Source: Labrenzia sp. THAF82
GTDB lineage: Bacteria > Pseudomonadota > Alphaproteobacteria > Rhizobiales > Stappiaceae
Direction of reading: 5' to 3'
Length of the DNA: 64,000 nt
Assembly (NCBI RefSeq): GCF_009363435.1
Contig: NZ_CP045354.1
Span: forward strand, 4,554,501 to 4,618,500
Positions 34,001-43,419 of this stretch are shown piece by piece; the first letter of the stretch is position 1; each line of letters opens with the position of its first letter. The notes under the pieces are model-generated. The model was given only the letters and a program-made list of their open reading frames with translations. It was not told the origin of the DNA and made no database searches. Position numbers and translations under genes: made by a program.

Positions 34001-36355
34001 ATGGCGCGAGCATTGGCTGGCGACGCATCTGCGCGGCGCGGCGATAAGGAGTCAAACGGAGAAACAAGAACAAGCGACACCAGCTTGTCTCTCCGCTCTC
34101 TGCTCACTGCCCTCTCCTCAGGTCTGGCGAGATCAGACAGCCTGATGCGCCGTCTTATTCCGGGCCTCGCCATCATCTTCATCATCGTCCTTGCGATATT
34201 CCGAGCCGGTGAACTGGCAAACGGATATACAGACACGCAGCGCTCGGCGCAGACAACCCTCAGCCTGATGGCGACTGTCGTTTCAAACAGTCTCGAAGCA
34301 TCAGAAACAACCCTGCCCGAAACCGGCTACAGGACAACGCTCAAGCGCATTCTCGCAGACAGTCTGCCAGCTGGAGCAACCAGCCAGGGACGCATCTACA
34401 TTGTCGCCGACAAATCAGGCACTGTCGTTGCAACTGCGCCCATTCAACCTGGTCTTGAGAGCCGGCCGATCACCGACTTGCTCGGCCCGTCACAGCCACT
34501 GACAGTCTTTGGCGCACGGGCCGGTGTACTGTCCATTCCCGCAGACATCGGCGGCCTCGACCAGGAAGAGCAAGTTTTCGCGACAGTCCATCATTTGTCC
34601 GGTCGTCTTGGCATGATCGCCGTTATTCAGCCGGAAACGGACATCTATTCGAGCTGGCGCAACGATCTTTCGGCCAACGTAACCCTGTTCGTCGGAACGT
34701 CCCTGGTTCTTCTGGCCGTGATCTACGGCTTCTTCAGTCAGGCAACACGCGCGGAAACTGCCGACGAAATGTATGCGACCACAAGAGGACGCATTGATAC
34801 CGCCCTCACCCACGGTCGCTGCGGTCTCTTTGACTGGGACCTTTCCAGAGGCCGGATGTTCTGGTCGTCTTCGCTCTACGAGTTGCTCGGGCGAGAGCCG
34901 AAAGACGATATTCTGAGCTTTGCAGATGTCGCAGACATCACGCACCCGGATGATATCGACCTTCTCGGCCTTGCAGAACACCTGCTTGAAAGCGGCGAAA
35001 CACTGGTCGACGAGACTTTTCGCATGCGGCATTCAGACGGAAGCTGGATCTGGCTTCGCGCTCGCGGTGAGATCCAGTCAGAACCTGGCCGCGCAGAACC
35101 GCATCTCATCGGTATTTGCATCGACATCACCGAACAGCATGAGCTAGCGGAGCAAAGCCGAATGGCTGACCTGCGTTTGCGTGACGCGATCGAGACCATT
35201 TCGGAGGCTTTTGTTCTCTGGAATGCCAAAAACGAATTGGTCATCTGCAACTCCAACTATCAGTCACTGCACAGCCTGCCGAGCGCGGTCATCAAGGCGG
35301 GAACGCCCTATCAGGCTGTCATGGAGGCCGCATCCAATTCGGAAGTCGCACCGAAGCCGATCACCGTGACACAGCGTGGTGGAGCGCCTGAAGGCTCCTA
35401 TGAGGCTCAACTGGAAGACGGCCGCTGGCTGCAGATCTCCGAGCGCCGCACCAAAGACGGTGGCTTCGTTTCCGTCGGCACCGACATTACCGCGCTGAAA
35501 AAGCACGAAGAAAAACTGATGGAGTCGGAGAAACGGTTGAAGGCCACGGTTTCCGATCTGCAGAAATCCCGTCAGACACTTGAAATCCAGGCACGCCAGC
35601 TCGTGGAAATGGCCGACAAATACCAGGAAGAAAAGACACGGGCTGAAGCTGCCAACCAGGCCAAATCAGAGTTTCTTGCAAATATTTCGCATGAGCTGCG
35701 CACACCGCTCAATGCGATCATCGGCTTCTCCGATATCATGACGCAAGAAATGTTCGGACCTCTCGGCACTGATCGTTACAATGACTATTGCAAGGACATC
35801 TATTCCTCCGGAACTTACCTGCTCAATGTGATCAACGACGTCCTCGACATGTCCAAAATCGAGGCCGGGCGCATGTCCATCGAAACCGAAATTGTCAGCG
35901 CGACAGCAGCGGCGGCAGATGCGGGTCGGATCGTTACTGGCGCGGCGACCGAAAAGAACATCACCGTGGTCGAGGACGTTTCGGACAACTACCAGGTGCT
36001 GGCAGACAAACGGGCGCTGAAGCAGATCCTCCTGAACCTGCTTGCCAATGCAGTGAAATTCACACCGGACAACGGCACAGTCACACTGCGGGCCATCCCG
36101 CGCGGCGACAAGCTGCGCTTCGAGGTGACAGACACGGGCATAGGCATATCCGAGCGCGACATAGAACGTCTCGCGCAACCGTTCGTGCAGGTTGAAAACC
36201 AGTTCACCAAGACCCACCAGGGCTCCGGCCTTGGACTGGCCATCGCGCGTTCACTCGTTGAACTTCATGGCGGCAAGTTGACAATTGAATCTGAGGTCAA
36301 AAAGGGTACGACCGTCAGCTTCACGCTTCCAATTGCCGAGGCAGAAGCCGCCTAG
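34001..36355 (+). CDS. PAS-domain sensor histidine kinase
   Basis: This 784-residue inner-membrane kinase has membrane segments near 47-64 and 226-247 bracketing a periplasmic sensor of about 160 residues. Two PAS-like domains follow (about 262-390 and 395-500), then a coiled coil. The HisKA domain has the phospho-histidine in FLANISHELRTPLNAIIGF, and the HATPase domain has LLNLLANAVKFTP, VTDTGIGI and GSGLGLAIARSLV. There is no receiver domain, so the partner regulator is elsewhere. The layout resembles PleC/DivJ-type alphaproteobacterial kinases, but the identity is not established. It converges with glnE (18 bases between stops). Confidence 0.9.
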   Translation: MARALAGDASARRGDKESNGETRTSDTSLSLRSLLTALSSGLARSDSLMRRLIPGLAIIFIIVLAIFRAGELANGYTDTQRSAQTTLSLMATVVSNSLEASETTLPETGYRTTLKRILADSLPAGATSQGRIYIVADKSGTVVATAPIQPGLESRPITDLLGPSQPLTVFGARAGVLSIPADIGGLDQEEQVFATVHHLSGRLGMIAVIQPETDIYSSWRNDLSANVTLFVGTSLVLLAVIYGFFSQATRAETADEMYATTRGRIDTALTHGRCGLFDWDLSRGRMFWSSSLYELLGREPKDDILSFADVADITHPDDIDLLGLAEHLLESGETLVDETFRMRHSDGSWIWLRARGEIQSEPGRAEPHLIGICIDITEQHELAEQSRMADLRLRDAIETISEAFVLWNAKNELVICNSNYQSLHSLPSAVIKAGTPYQAVMEAASNSEVAPKPITVTQRGGAPEGSYEAQLEDGRWLQISERRTKDGGFVSVGTDITALKKHEEKLMESEKRLKATVSDLQKSRQTLEIQARQLVEMADKYQEEKTRAEAANQAKSEFLANISHELRTPLNAIIGFSDIMTQEMFGPLGTDRYNDYCKDIYSSGTYLLNVINDVLDMSKIEAGRMSIETEIVSATAAAADAGRIVTGAATEKNITVVEDVSDNYQVLADKRALKQILLNLLANAVKFTPDNGTVTLRAIPRGDKLRFEVTDTGIGISERDIERLAQPFVQVENQFTKTHQGSGLGLAIARSLVELHGGKLTIESEVKKGTTVSFTLPIAEAEAA

Positions 36356-36373
36356 TCGCGCCGCGCAGACCGA

Positions 36374-39300
36374 TCATTCCTCGATCTCGACTTTTCCAAT
36401 CAATCGCACGAACACTGAACGAACTTTACTTTGCAGTTCCGCCAGCTCCGCCTCCAGTCGCACAAATGTCGGGCTCGAGGACGCCTGAACAAGCAGGTCA
36501 AGCACGCCACCTGGAGCCTCCGAAGGCACAAACTTGCCGGACAGCACAAGCCGAAGGATCTGCGTAAGTCTGTGATAGAGCCGCAGCGCCTCCAGCAACA
36601 ACTCCGCATCGCCGAGTGCCAGAAAGCCAGCGTCCCGCAGTTTTTCCAGCGCCTCTTCTGTTCCCTGCGCCAGGATCTCTTTGCTCTTTTGGGCATTGGC
36701 CAGTTGCAGGAATTGAGCAATGAATTCGATATCGACCAAGCCACCGGCGACCTGTTTCAGGTCCCAGACATCTTTAGTTCCCTTTTCCTTTTCAATGCGC
36801 GCCCGCATGGCCCGCACGTCATTGGCAAGTTGCGCAAGATCCCGTGGTTTGGTCAGCGTCTCGCAGATGTTCCCGATAATCCTGGCTCTGAACTCCGGTG
36901 ACGACGACGCAATCACTCTGGCTCGGGTCAAAGCCATATGCTCCCAGGTCCACGCTTCCTTTTCCTGGTAGGCGATGAAGCCGCCCAGATTTGTTGCCAA
37001 TGGGCCAGCGTTGCCGGATGGACGCAACCTGAAGTCAACCTCATAAAGAGAGCCTTCTGCTGTGGGCGCAGACAGAGCGGTGACAAGCCTTTGCGTCAGG
37101 CGGGTGTAGTATTGTGAAATCGCCAATGGCCGTCGTCCGTCGGACTCTTTGACATCCTCCGGAGCTTCATAGAGCAAGATCAGATCGAGATCCGAGGCAG
37201 CGGTCATCTCACGTCCGCCAAGTTTACCCATGGCAAGAACCGCGACTTCTCCCCCTGGAACACTGCCGTGGTTCTCACCGACATGAGAAATCACCTGCCG
37301 CAGGATGCGGTCGACAACAACTTCGGCCAGTCTGGCCAAAGCAAACCCGACCCGGTCGGCGGAAAGCGTGTCTGAGATCAACCTCAAGCCGATCAGAAAC
37401 TGCTGTTCCTGAGTAAAGATGCGCGCCCTGTCCAAGGCTTCTTCGTAAAAGCGAGACTGTGCAAGCGTACGATCAAGACCGACGCGAAACTCCTGTACGC
37501 TTGGCATGGCACCGAAGAAGGCCGGATCAAGGACCGCATCCAGAACATGCACGCGCTTTGAAACCGTTTCGGCCATGCGCGGGGCAGCTCCCATGGTCGT
37601 TGCAAGCAACGACAGCAACTGCGGGTTCGATCTCAAAAGCGAAAACAATTGCACGCCGGCGGGGAGTTTGGACAGGAAACTGTCGAATGCTCTTAGCGCC
37701 GAATCCGCGTTGTCCGTTGCCGCGAGCGCTCCGATCAGTGAGGGATGCATTTCGGTCAAGCGCTCACGGGCCTTGGTCGACCGTGTGCAGGGATAGCGGC
37801 CGAAGTGCCAGGATTTGACAATGTTGGCGGCCTCGGACGGCTGCTGAAAGCCGAGCCTCGCCAGGGTATCCAGCGTATCGGGATCATGATCATCACCGGT
37901 GAAGACCAGATTGCCCAGCTCTGACGACAAGCCGGGCTCGTCTTCGAAGAGTTCAGCATAGTGATGCTGCACCTTGCGCAGATGATCGAGCAAGACTTTC
38001 TCGAACTCAGGCAGGCCTTCAAACCCCATCAATGCGGCGACACGATTGAGACCCTCGCTGTCTTTTGGCAAAAGCTGGGTCTGCTCGTCATTCATCATTT
38101 GAATGCGATGTTCCACATCCCGCAAGAAGACATAGGCGTTCCTCAACTCATCTCTTGCGCGCACCCGGATCCAATCCGCATCGCAAAGCGCATCAAGCAT
38201 TTCAAGTGTCCGGCGCCCACGCAGTTCAGGATTGCGGCCACCTGCAATCAGCTGCTGCGTTTGAACGAAGAATTCCACTTCTCGAATACCGCCACGTCCA
38301 AGCTTGACGTTGTGGCCAGCAACGGCAATGGCGCCGTGGCCTTTGTGCATATGGATTTGCCGCTTGATCGACTGCACATCCGAAATCGCTGCGAAGTCCA
38401 GATACTTGCGCCAGATAAAAGGCACAATTTCTTTGAGGAATTCCTCGCCTGCCGGAATGTCGCCAGCGCAAGGCCGGGCTTTGATCAGTGCTGCTCTCTC
38501 CCAATTCTGCCCGAGAGATTCATAGTAAACCAATGCTGCGGGAACGGACATTGCCAGCGGCGTTGCGCCCGGATCGGGACGCAGGCGCAAATCTGTTCGA
38601 AAGACGTAACCGTCTGCCGTTCTGTCCTGCATGATCTTTACCAGGCGACGGGTCATACGAACAAATTCTACAGGAGCTTCTGCATTGCCGGACATTGGTG
38701 CCTTGTCCGGGTCGTAGAGCACGATCAGATCGATGTCTGAAGAATAATTGAGTTCGTTTGCACCGTGTTTGCCCATTGCAAGCACGATCACTCCGCTGTC
38801 AACCTCAGGCCGCTCGGCGTCAACAGGCGAAAACTTGTTGCGGCGGGTCAGATCCTTGAGGCAAAACCGGATGGCTGCTGTCAGAGCCGCGTCGGCGAAA
38901 CCGGCAAGCGCGCCCGTTACCTGGTCCAGCTCAATTGCTCCGCAGACATCCGCCAGCCCCAATGTCAGCGCAAGGTTCTGCTTGAACAGTCTGAGCGCTT
39001 GCATGATACCGTCTTCATCTTCCGCGACTGCATTTTCTGCTTCTGACAACAGTCGACCGATGCGCTCCTCTGGCACCTCCTGCAGCAAGGCCAACAAGCG
39101 CGGCGGATCAGCAAGCATCAGGTCGCGCAAATAAGGGGAATTGGAAATAATGCCTGAGAGAAATTCGCCCAGGTTCGGTTTTTCCCCGATCAGGTTTTTC
39201 AGGAGTTCGCCCGCTTCAGGATGATCCAGCAGGTCTTTCAGAAAAAGGTCTGCATGGTCCGGATCGGGCGTTGTCGGGACGATGGTTATCCGGTCAGCAA

Positions 39301-39382
39301 GAAGACCTCTGGTGCCAATTTTGCCATCAAGAGGGTTTCTCTCCGGTTTTCCCGTCTTGTCCATTTCCACTCCCGCTGCCAT
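36374..39382 (-). CDS. glnE: Bifunctional glutamine synthetase adenylyltransferase/deadenylylase
   Basis: This 1002-residue enzyme adds AMP to and removes AMP from glutamine synthetase under PII control. It has two nucleotidyltransferase domains: the N-terminal one with MGKHGANELNYSSDIDLIV (D216, D218) and the C-terminal one with MGKLGGREMTAASDLDLIL (D731, D733), each followed by a helical GlnD-like segment. The length is normal for the family. The ATG at 39382 lies inside the end of the histidine kinase gene (56-base overlap); an ATG at 39364 is an alternative. The linkage to the upstream kinase, regulator and degP genes is typical of rhizobial genomes. Confidence 0.95.
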   Translation of the reverse strand: MAAGVEMDKTGKPERNPLDGKIGTRGLLADRITIVPTTPDPDHADLFLKDLLDHPEAGELLKNLIGEKPNLGEFLSGIISNSPYLRDLMLADPPRLLALLQEVPEERIGRLLSEAENAVAEDEDGIMQALRLFKQNLALTLGLADVCGAIELDQVTGALAGFADAALTAAIRFCLKDLTRRNKFSPVDAERPEVDSGVIVLAMGKHGANELNYSSDIDLIVLYDPDKAPMSGNAEAPVEFVRMTRRLVKIMQDRTADGYVFRTDLRLRPDPGATPLAMSVPAALVYYESLGQNWERAALIKARPCAGDIPAGEEFLKEIVPFIWRKYLDFAAISDVQSIKRQIHMHKGHGAIAVAGHNVKLGRGGIREVEFFVQTQQLIAGGRNPELRGRRTLEMLDALCDADWIRVRARDELRNAYVFLRDVEHRIQMMNDEQTQLLPKDSEGLNRVAALMGFEGLPEFEKVLLDHLRKVQHHYAELFEDEPGLSSELGNLVFTGDDHDPDTLDTLARLGFQQPSEAANIVKSWHFGRYPCTRSTKARERLTEMHPSLIGALAATDNADSALRAFDSFLSKLPAGVQLFSLLRSNPQLLSLLATTMGAAPRMAETVSKRVHVLDAVLDPAFFGAMPSVQEFRVGLDRTLAQSRFYEEALDRARIFTQEQQFLIGLRLISDTLSADRVGFALARLAEVVVDRILRQVISHVGENHGSVPGGEVAVLAMGKLGGREMTAASDLDLILLYEAPEDVKESDGRRPLAISQYYTRLTQRLVTALSAPTAEGSLYEVDFRLRPSGNAGPLATNLGGFIAYQEKEAWTWEHMALTRARVIASSSPEFRARIIGNICETLTKPRDLAQLANDVRAMRARIEKEKGTKDVWDLKQVAGGLVDIEFIAQFLQLANAQKSKEILAQGTEEALEKLRDAGFLALGDAELLLEALRLYHRLTQILRLVLSGKFVPSEAPGGVLDLLVQASSSPTFVRLEAELAELQSKVRSVFVRLIGKVEIEE

Positions 39383-40775
39383 CCGGCTCTGCCGGCTTCA
39401 AGTCGATCCGGGCGGACAGGCCCGGCGTCTCATTCTTGAAGCGCAACTCTCCTCCATGCAAGCGGGCGACTGCCTTGACAAGGCTCAATCCAAGGCCGGT
39501 TCCAGGTTCTGAACGGCTTTCTTCTAGACGCACGAAGCGCTCTTTCACCCGGTCCTGATCCTTCTCCGGAATACCAGCACCGTTGTCGCTGACCGACAGC
39601 TGCACCCGGTCATCTTCCAGACGTGCCGACATTCGGATCACGAGATCACCTTCTATAGGGCGGCCATATTTCAAGGCGTTTTCAGTCAAGTTGACCAGAA
39701 CCTGGCTGATCAGGTCCTTGTTGCATTCAGCGTATAGGCCGGCCGGCACGTCGGTCTCAAGGCGCCCGCCTTCATCTTCAACGAGCGGTTCATAGAGCTC
39801 TGCGATTTCCGCGACCATCTTGTTCAGATCTGTCGGCTCCATGACCGTTCCAGGCGCCATCGATTCAATTCTGGCGATCCTCAGCAATGCATTGAAAATC
39901 CGAAGCAGGTGGTCGGTCTCATCGAGTGTGGCTTCGAGAGCGTCGCGATACCCCTCTTCTCCCTTTGCATCGCGCAATGCGATTTCGATGCGTGTCTGAA
40001 GGCGCGTCAGAGGCGTTTTCAAGTCATGGGCGATGTTGTCGGTCACGTCTTTCATCGACTGCATGAGCAGCTCGATGCGTTCCAGCATGGTGTTGAGATT
40101 GATCGCAAGCCGATCGAATTCATCATTATTGCCCGCAACAGACAGCCGGCCTGTCAAATCGCCGTGCATAATGGTCCGGCTGGTGGCGGAGATATCGTCG
40201 ATACGCTTCATCACGCGGCTGTTGACAAAGAACCAGGTGATCGCGCCCATCAGAACAATAACGACGAGCCAGAGCCGCAGCGCGTTCGCCAACAAATTGG
40301 AGAATTTCAGCTGATCGCCGAGGTCCCGTCCGACAAGAAGACGAAAGCCGCCGCGCAGCTCAAACGTGCGCACCATGGCCTGGCGTTCAATATCTTCGGT
40401 ATTCTGACCAAGCCTCGTGTAGCGTACGCGGCGCAATCCGCCATCGGCTTCTTCGAGCACAACGGTCGGAAGGCGGGCAATGTTTCCGACCAGGGCATTG
40501 CCGGCAAAGTCGGTTAGCAGATAGAGACTGGCATCAGGATGTCTGGAGCGACGGTCGATGGTTTCCACCAGATCACGGACGCCACCGCGAACGTACACAT
40601 CCGCCAATCCCTTAAGCTCGGAATCGACGGATTGAACGACCTGCTCGGACATCAGGTGGTCGGTGTTTTCAGCCACGTAAACGACCAGAAAACCGGACAT
40701 GACCGTGAAAACGCCGACATAGAGCAACGACAGCTTGAATGCCGTCGTTCGGGTAAATCTAGTGAGCCGCGTCAC
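39327..40775 (-). CDS. Sensor histidine kinase (EnvZ/QseC-like)
   Basis: With the GTG at 40775 as start (17-base overlap with the regulator gene) this is a 482-residue kinase. It has a membrane segment near residues 14-34, a periplasmic loop of about 130 residues, a second segment near 168-188 (LVVIVLMGAITWFFVNSRV), HAMP, HisKA with DNIAHDLKTPLTRL, and HATPase with LVNLTENALKYG, VSDNGAGIP and GTGLGLSLVKAVA. An ATG at 40844 is in frame but would overlap the regulator more. Partner: the response regulator directly upstream. Confidence 0.9.
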   Translation of the reverse strand: MTRLTRFTRTTAFKLSLLYVGVFTVMSGFLVVYVAENTDHLMSEQVVQSVDSELKGLADVYVRGGVRDLVETIDRRSRHPDASLYLLTDFAGNALVGNIARLPTVVLEEADGGLRRVRYTRLGQNTEDIERQAMVRTFELRGGFRLLVGRDLGDQLKFSNLLANALRLWLVVIVLMGAITWFFVNSRVMKRIDDISATSRTIMHGDLTGRLSVAGNNDEFDRLAINLNTMLERIELLMQSMKDVTDNIAHDLKTPLTRLQTRIEIALRDAKGEEGYRDALEATLDETDHLLRIFNALLRIARIESMAPGTVMEPTDLNKMVAEIAELYEPLVEDEGGRLETDVPAGLYAECNKDLISQVLVNLTENALKYGRPIEGDLVIRMSARLEDDRVQLSVSDNGAGIPEKDQDRVKERFVRLEESRSEPGTGLGLSLVKAVARLHGGELRFKNETPGLSARIDLKPAEPDGSGSGNGQDGKTGEKPS

Positions 40776-41445
40776 GGATCGTGTATCCAGCACCTCTGAT
40801 GGTGTGCAGAAGCGGTGTGGCGAAGCCCTTGTCGATCTTGCCACGCAAGCGCGAGATATGAACGTCGATCACATTGGTTTGCGGGTCGAAATGATACTCC
40901 CAGACATTTTCCAGAAGCATAGTGCGGGTGACCACCTGACCGGCATTCTGCATCAGGTATTCCAGCAAACGGAATTCTCGAGGTTGAAGAGGGATTTCGG
41001 TTTCGCCCCGGCGGCAGGAATGCGCCATACGGTCAAGTGTCAGATCACCGACGGTATAGGTTGTTTCGACCTGGCTGGCGGATTTCGGCCGTCTGGCAAG
41101 CGCTTCGACACGCGCCTGGAGTTCGGTAAAGGCATAAGGTTTGGGCAGATAGTCGTCACCGCCGGCTTTCAGGCCCTTGACCCGGTCATCCACCTGACCG
41201 AGGGCGGAAAGGATCAACACCGGTGTATGATTGCCTTCGTCGCGAAGCTGCTGAATCACGGACAGTCCATCCAGCCGGGGCAACATGCGGTCGACAATGA
41301 GGATGTCGTAGTCGCTGTCCAGCGACATCTGCAATCCTGTCTGCCCGTCTGCGGCCTGGTCGGCCGTGTGCCCGAGTTCGGTCAGGCCCTTCACGAGGTA
41401 GCTGGCCGCTTCGGGATCATCTTCGATAACAAGAATCCTCAACAT
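40759..41445 (-). CDS. OmpR-family response regulator
   Basis: This 228-residue protein has a receiver domain with ILVIEDD at the start, phospho-acceptor aspartate in DILIVDRMLPRLDG (about residue 51) and KPYAFTEL around 105, followed by a winged-helix DNA-binding domain (about 130-225) ending with IRGAGYTI. It forms a two-component system with the kinase that overlaps its 3' end. Lying directly downstream of degP, it may respond to envelope stress; that is inference from position. The degP-regulator gap contains three hairpins. Confidence 0.92.
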   Translation of the reverse strand: MLRILVIEDDPEAASYLVKGLTELGHTADQAADGQTGLQMSLDSDYDILIVDRMLPRLDGLSVIQQLRDEGNHTPVLILSALGQVDDRVKGLKAGGDDYLPKPYAFTELQARVEALARRPKSASQVETTYTVGDLTLDRMAHSCRRGETEIPLQPREFRLLEYLMQNAGQVVTRTMLLENVWEYHFDPQTNVIDVHISRLRGKIDKGFATPLLHTIRGAGYTIRDAAH

Positions 41446-41483
41446 AGCTTCCTTTTACCGTGAGTTGCGCAGAATGAAAATGG

Positions 41484-41519
41484 CTGGCGGCGGCGATGGA
41501 TGTGAGACGCCGCCGCCAG
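41484..41519. repeat. 12-bp-stem hairpin between degP and response regulator
   Basis: CTGGCGGCGGCG pairs perfectly with CGCCGCCGCCAG across a 12-base loop. It is very GC-rich with no T-tract after it on the minus strand. It is the third of three hairpins met by a transcript leaving degP. Confidence 0.6.
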
Positions 41520-41547
41520 TCAGTGCGGGTTTAGAGGCTAAACCCTA

Positions 41548-41599
41548 GGCAAAGACCGGCCTGTCGGGGTTTGGGGGCAGAGGGCAGGCCGGTCTTGCC
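41548..41599. repeat. Long hairpin downstream of degP
   Basis: AAGACCGGCCTG and CAGGCCGGTCTT pair over 12 bp, extended beyond a bulged A by GGC/GCC, enclosing a G-rich loop. It lies 37 bases after the degP stop on the minus strand. It could be a transcript-stabilising or attenuating structure. Confidence 0.6.
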
Positions 41600-41608
41600 A
41601 CACAGGGG

Positions 41609-41628
41609 CCGGTCCGGGGCGGGACCGG
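41609..41628. repeat. Hairpin directly after degP stop
   Basis: CCGGTCC and GGACCGG form a 7-bp stem around a 6-base loop, 7 bases past the degP stop codon. It is the first of three consecutive hairpins. Confidence 0.5.
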
Positions 41629-41635
41629 GTCCTGA

Positions 41636-43165
41636 TCAGGCAAGGTTCATGGGAAGCGCCACGAACCGTGTTGAGTTGTTGGTCTCGACCCTGAAGAGAA
41701 CCGCCTTGCGGCCGTCCTTCTCGGCCTTGTCGAGTGCCTTGAGAACATCTTCCGGGTTGCTCACCTGCATCCCGGCGACTTCAAGAATGACGTCACCAGT
41801 GCTGAGACGCTTTTCGGCTGCAGGGCTTTCCGGATCGATCTCCGCAATCACAACGCCCTTGCCTTCCATACCGGCTTCGGACTTGGTGGTCAGAACCAGG
41901 CCCAACTCATCAAGGCTGGTTTTTGTTTCTTCGACCTGAGGCTGTTCGACAGCAGCCTGTTCCTGCTCCTTCAGACGGCCGAGTGTAACGGTCACGTCCT
42001 GTTCTTCGCCGTCACGCCAGATGGTAACGTCAACCTTGGTGTCGGGCTCATAGGCAGCAACGATCTTGGACAGATCACGAGGCCCTTCGACGCTGGTGCC
42101 GTCCACCGCGAGGATGGTGTCGCCTGAGCGCAGGCCAGCCTTCTGAGCCGGGCTGTTTTCCTGCGCTTCCGCGACGATGGCGCCGCGGGCCTGATCAAGG
42201 CCAAGGCTTTCCGCGATGTCATCGGTCACGTTCTGGATCTGAACACCCAGCCAGCCGCGTACGACTGTACCGTCGTCCTTCAGCTCCATGATGACATCTT
42301 GCGCGGTCGAAGCCGGGATTGCGAAGGCAATACCGACATTGCCACCTGACGGCGAGAAGATCGCCGCATTCACACCAATCACCTCACCCTTCATGTTGAA
42401 AGCCGGACCACCGGAGTTTCCGCGATTGACTGGCGCGTCAATCTGGATGAAGTCGTCGTAAGGACCGGCGCCAATATCGCGTCCACGAGCAGATACGATA
42501 CCTGCAGTCACAGAACCGCCGAGACCGAACGGATTGCCGATTGCAACTGTCCACTCTCCGACTTCCGGAGCATCATCGGCAAAATCGACGTAAGTTAAGT
42601 CCTTGTCGGCTTCGACTTTCAGTAGCGCCAAATCTGTGCGCTTGTCAGCGCCGATCAGGGTTGCGTTGTACTCGTCACCATTCTGGTCGATGACCGTAAA
42701 TTCGGTACCGCGATCAATCACGTGATGATTGGTGACAACAAAACCATCTTTGGAGATGAAGAAGCCGGAGCCCTGAGACATGCCGAACTGACGCGGATTG
42801 CGACGCTCGCGCTGGCCTTCTTCAGCACCAGGGTTTCCAAAGTCACGGAAGAAGCGTTCAAACGGATGCCCGTCCGGCAGGCCTTTGAAGAATTCCTGGG
42901 ATCCTTCTCTGCCATTGAAGTTCATCATGCGGGGCTCAACTGCCTGCTTCACGCGAACACTGACAACGGCAGGGCTTACGGTGCTGACAACGTCAGAAAA
43001 GTCCGCCGGAGACGCTGCATTCACGCGTACAGCTTCGGCGTGCGCCAACTGGCTGGGGACAATGGTTTGCGCGGTCAAAAGACCCGCAGCGCCGAGCGCG
43101 AATACTCCTGCCAGTAATTTGGCGCGGCGAGACCGCAAGGGAGAAACTGACCGACCGTTTTGCAT
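41636..43165 (-). CDS. degP: Periplasmic serine protease/chaperone DegP (Do family)
   Basis: This 509-residue HtrA protein has a signal sequence (about residues 17-44 ending AHAEA) and trypsin-like triad H148 (VTNHHVI), D178 (RTDLALLKV) and S251 (RGNSGGPAF). PDZ domain 1 starts near 285 (WLGVQIQNVTDDIAESLG) and PDZ domain 2 near 405. It degrades or holds misfolded envelope proteins. Its place upstream of the regulator-kinase-glnE block follows the rhizobial cyc-degP-glnE order, although here cycL is 6.7 kb away behind an accessory block. An inverted repeat (43207-43232) lies in its upstream region. Confidence 0.95.
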   Translation of the reverse strand: MQNGRSVSPLRSRRAKLLAGVFALGAAGLLTAQTIVPSQLAHAEAVRVNAASPADFSDVVSTVSPAVVSVRVKQAVEPRMMNFNGREGSQEFFKGLPDGHPFERFFRDFGNPGAEEGQRERRNPRQFGMSQGSGFFISKDGFVVTNHHVIDRGTEFTVIDQNGDEYNATLIGADKRTDLALLKVEADKDLTYVDFADDAPEVGEWTVAIGNPFGLGGSVTAGIVSARGRDIGAGPYDDFIQIDAPVNRGNSGGPAFNMKGEVIGVNAAIFSPSGGNVGIAFAIPASTAQDVIMELKDDGTVVRGWLGVQIQNVTDDIAESLGLDQARGAIVAEAQENSPAQKAGLRSGDTILAVDGTSVEGPRDLSKIVAAYEPDTKVDVTIWRDGEEQDVTVTLGRLKEQEQAAVEQPQVEETKTSLDELGLVLTTKSEAGMEGKGVVIAEIDPESPAAEKRLSTGDVILEVAGMQVSNPEDVLKALDKAEKDGRKAVLFRVETNNSTRFVALPMNLA

Positions 43166-43206
43166 ATTATCTTCCTCTGTAGACTTTCAAATTGAAGGTC
43201 GTTGCA

Positions 43207-43232
43207 GGAACGTTTGCGGGGACTCACGTTCC
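43207..43232. promoter_or_regulatory. Inverted repeat upstream of degP
   Basis: GGAACGT and ACGTTCC form perfect arms 12 bases apart, 42-67 bases before the degP ATG. GGAAC with CGTT at 15-base spacing also resembles the EcfG stress-sigma promoter, whose usual spacer is 16-17, so the match is one base short. Confidence 0.4.
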
Positions 43233-43419
43233 GGTTCGAGAAAGAACTTAGGTAATCGTTCCTTACAGCCGCCTGTCGGTGGCATTACGTTTTTGTAAGA
43301 TTGTGCTGAAGGGGCGCAGTTTCGGTAAAAGCCCACTGACTTCTGCGCTGTTGCTCATACAAAAAAGAGGAATGGCGAATGGTCTCTTCGGTCGGAACCA
43401 ACCATTGCAGAGTTGCTTC

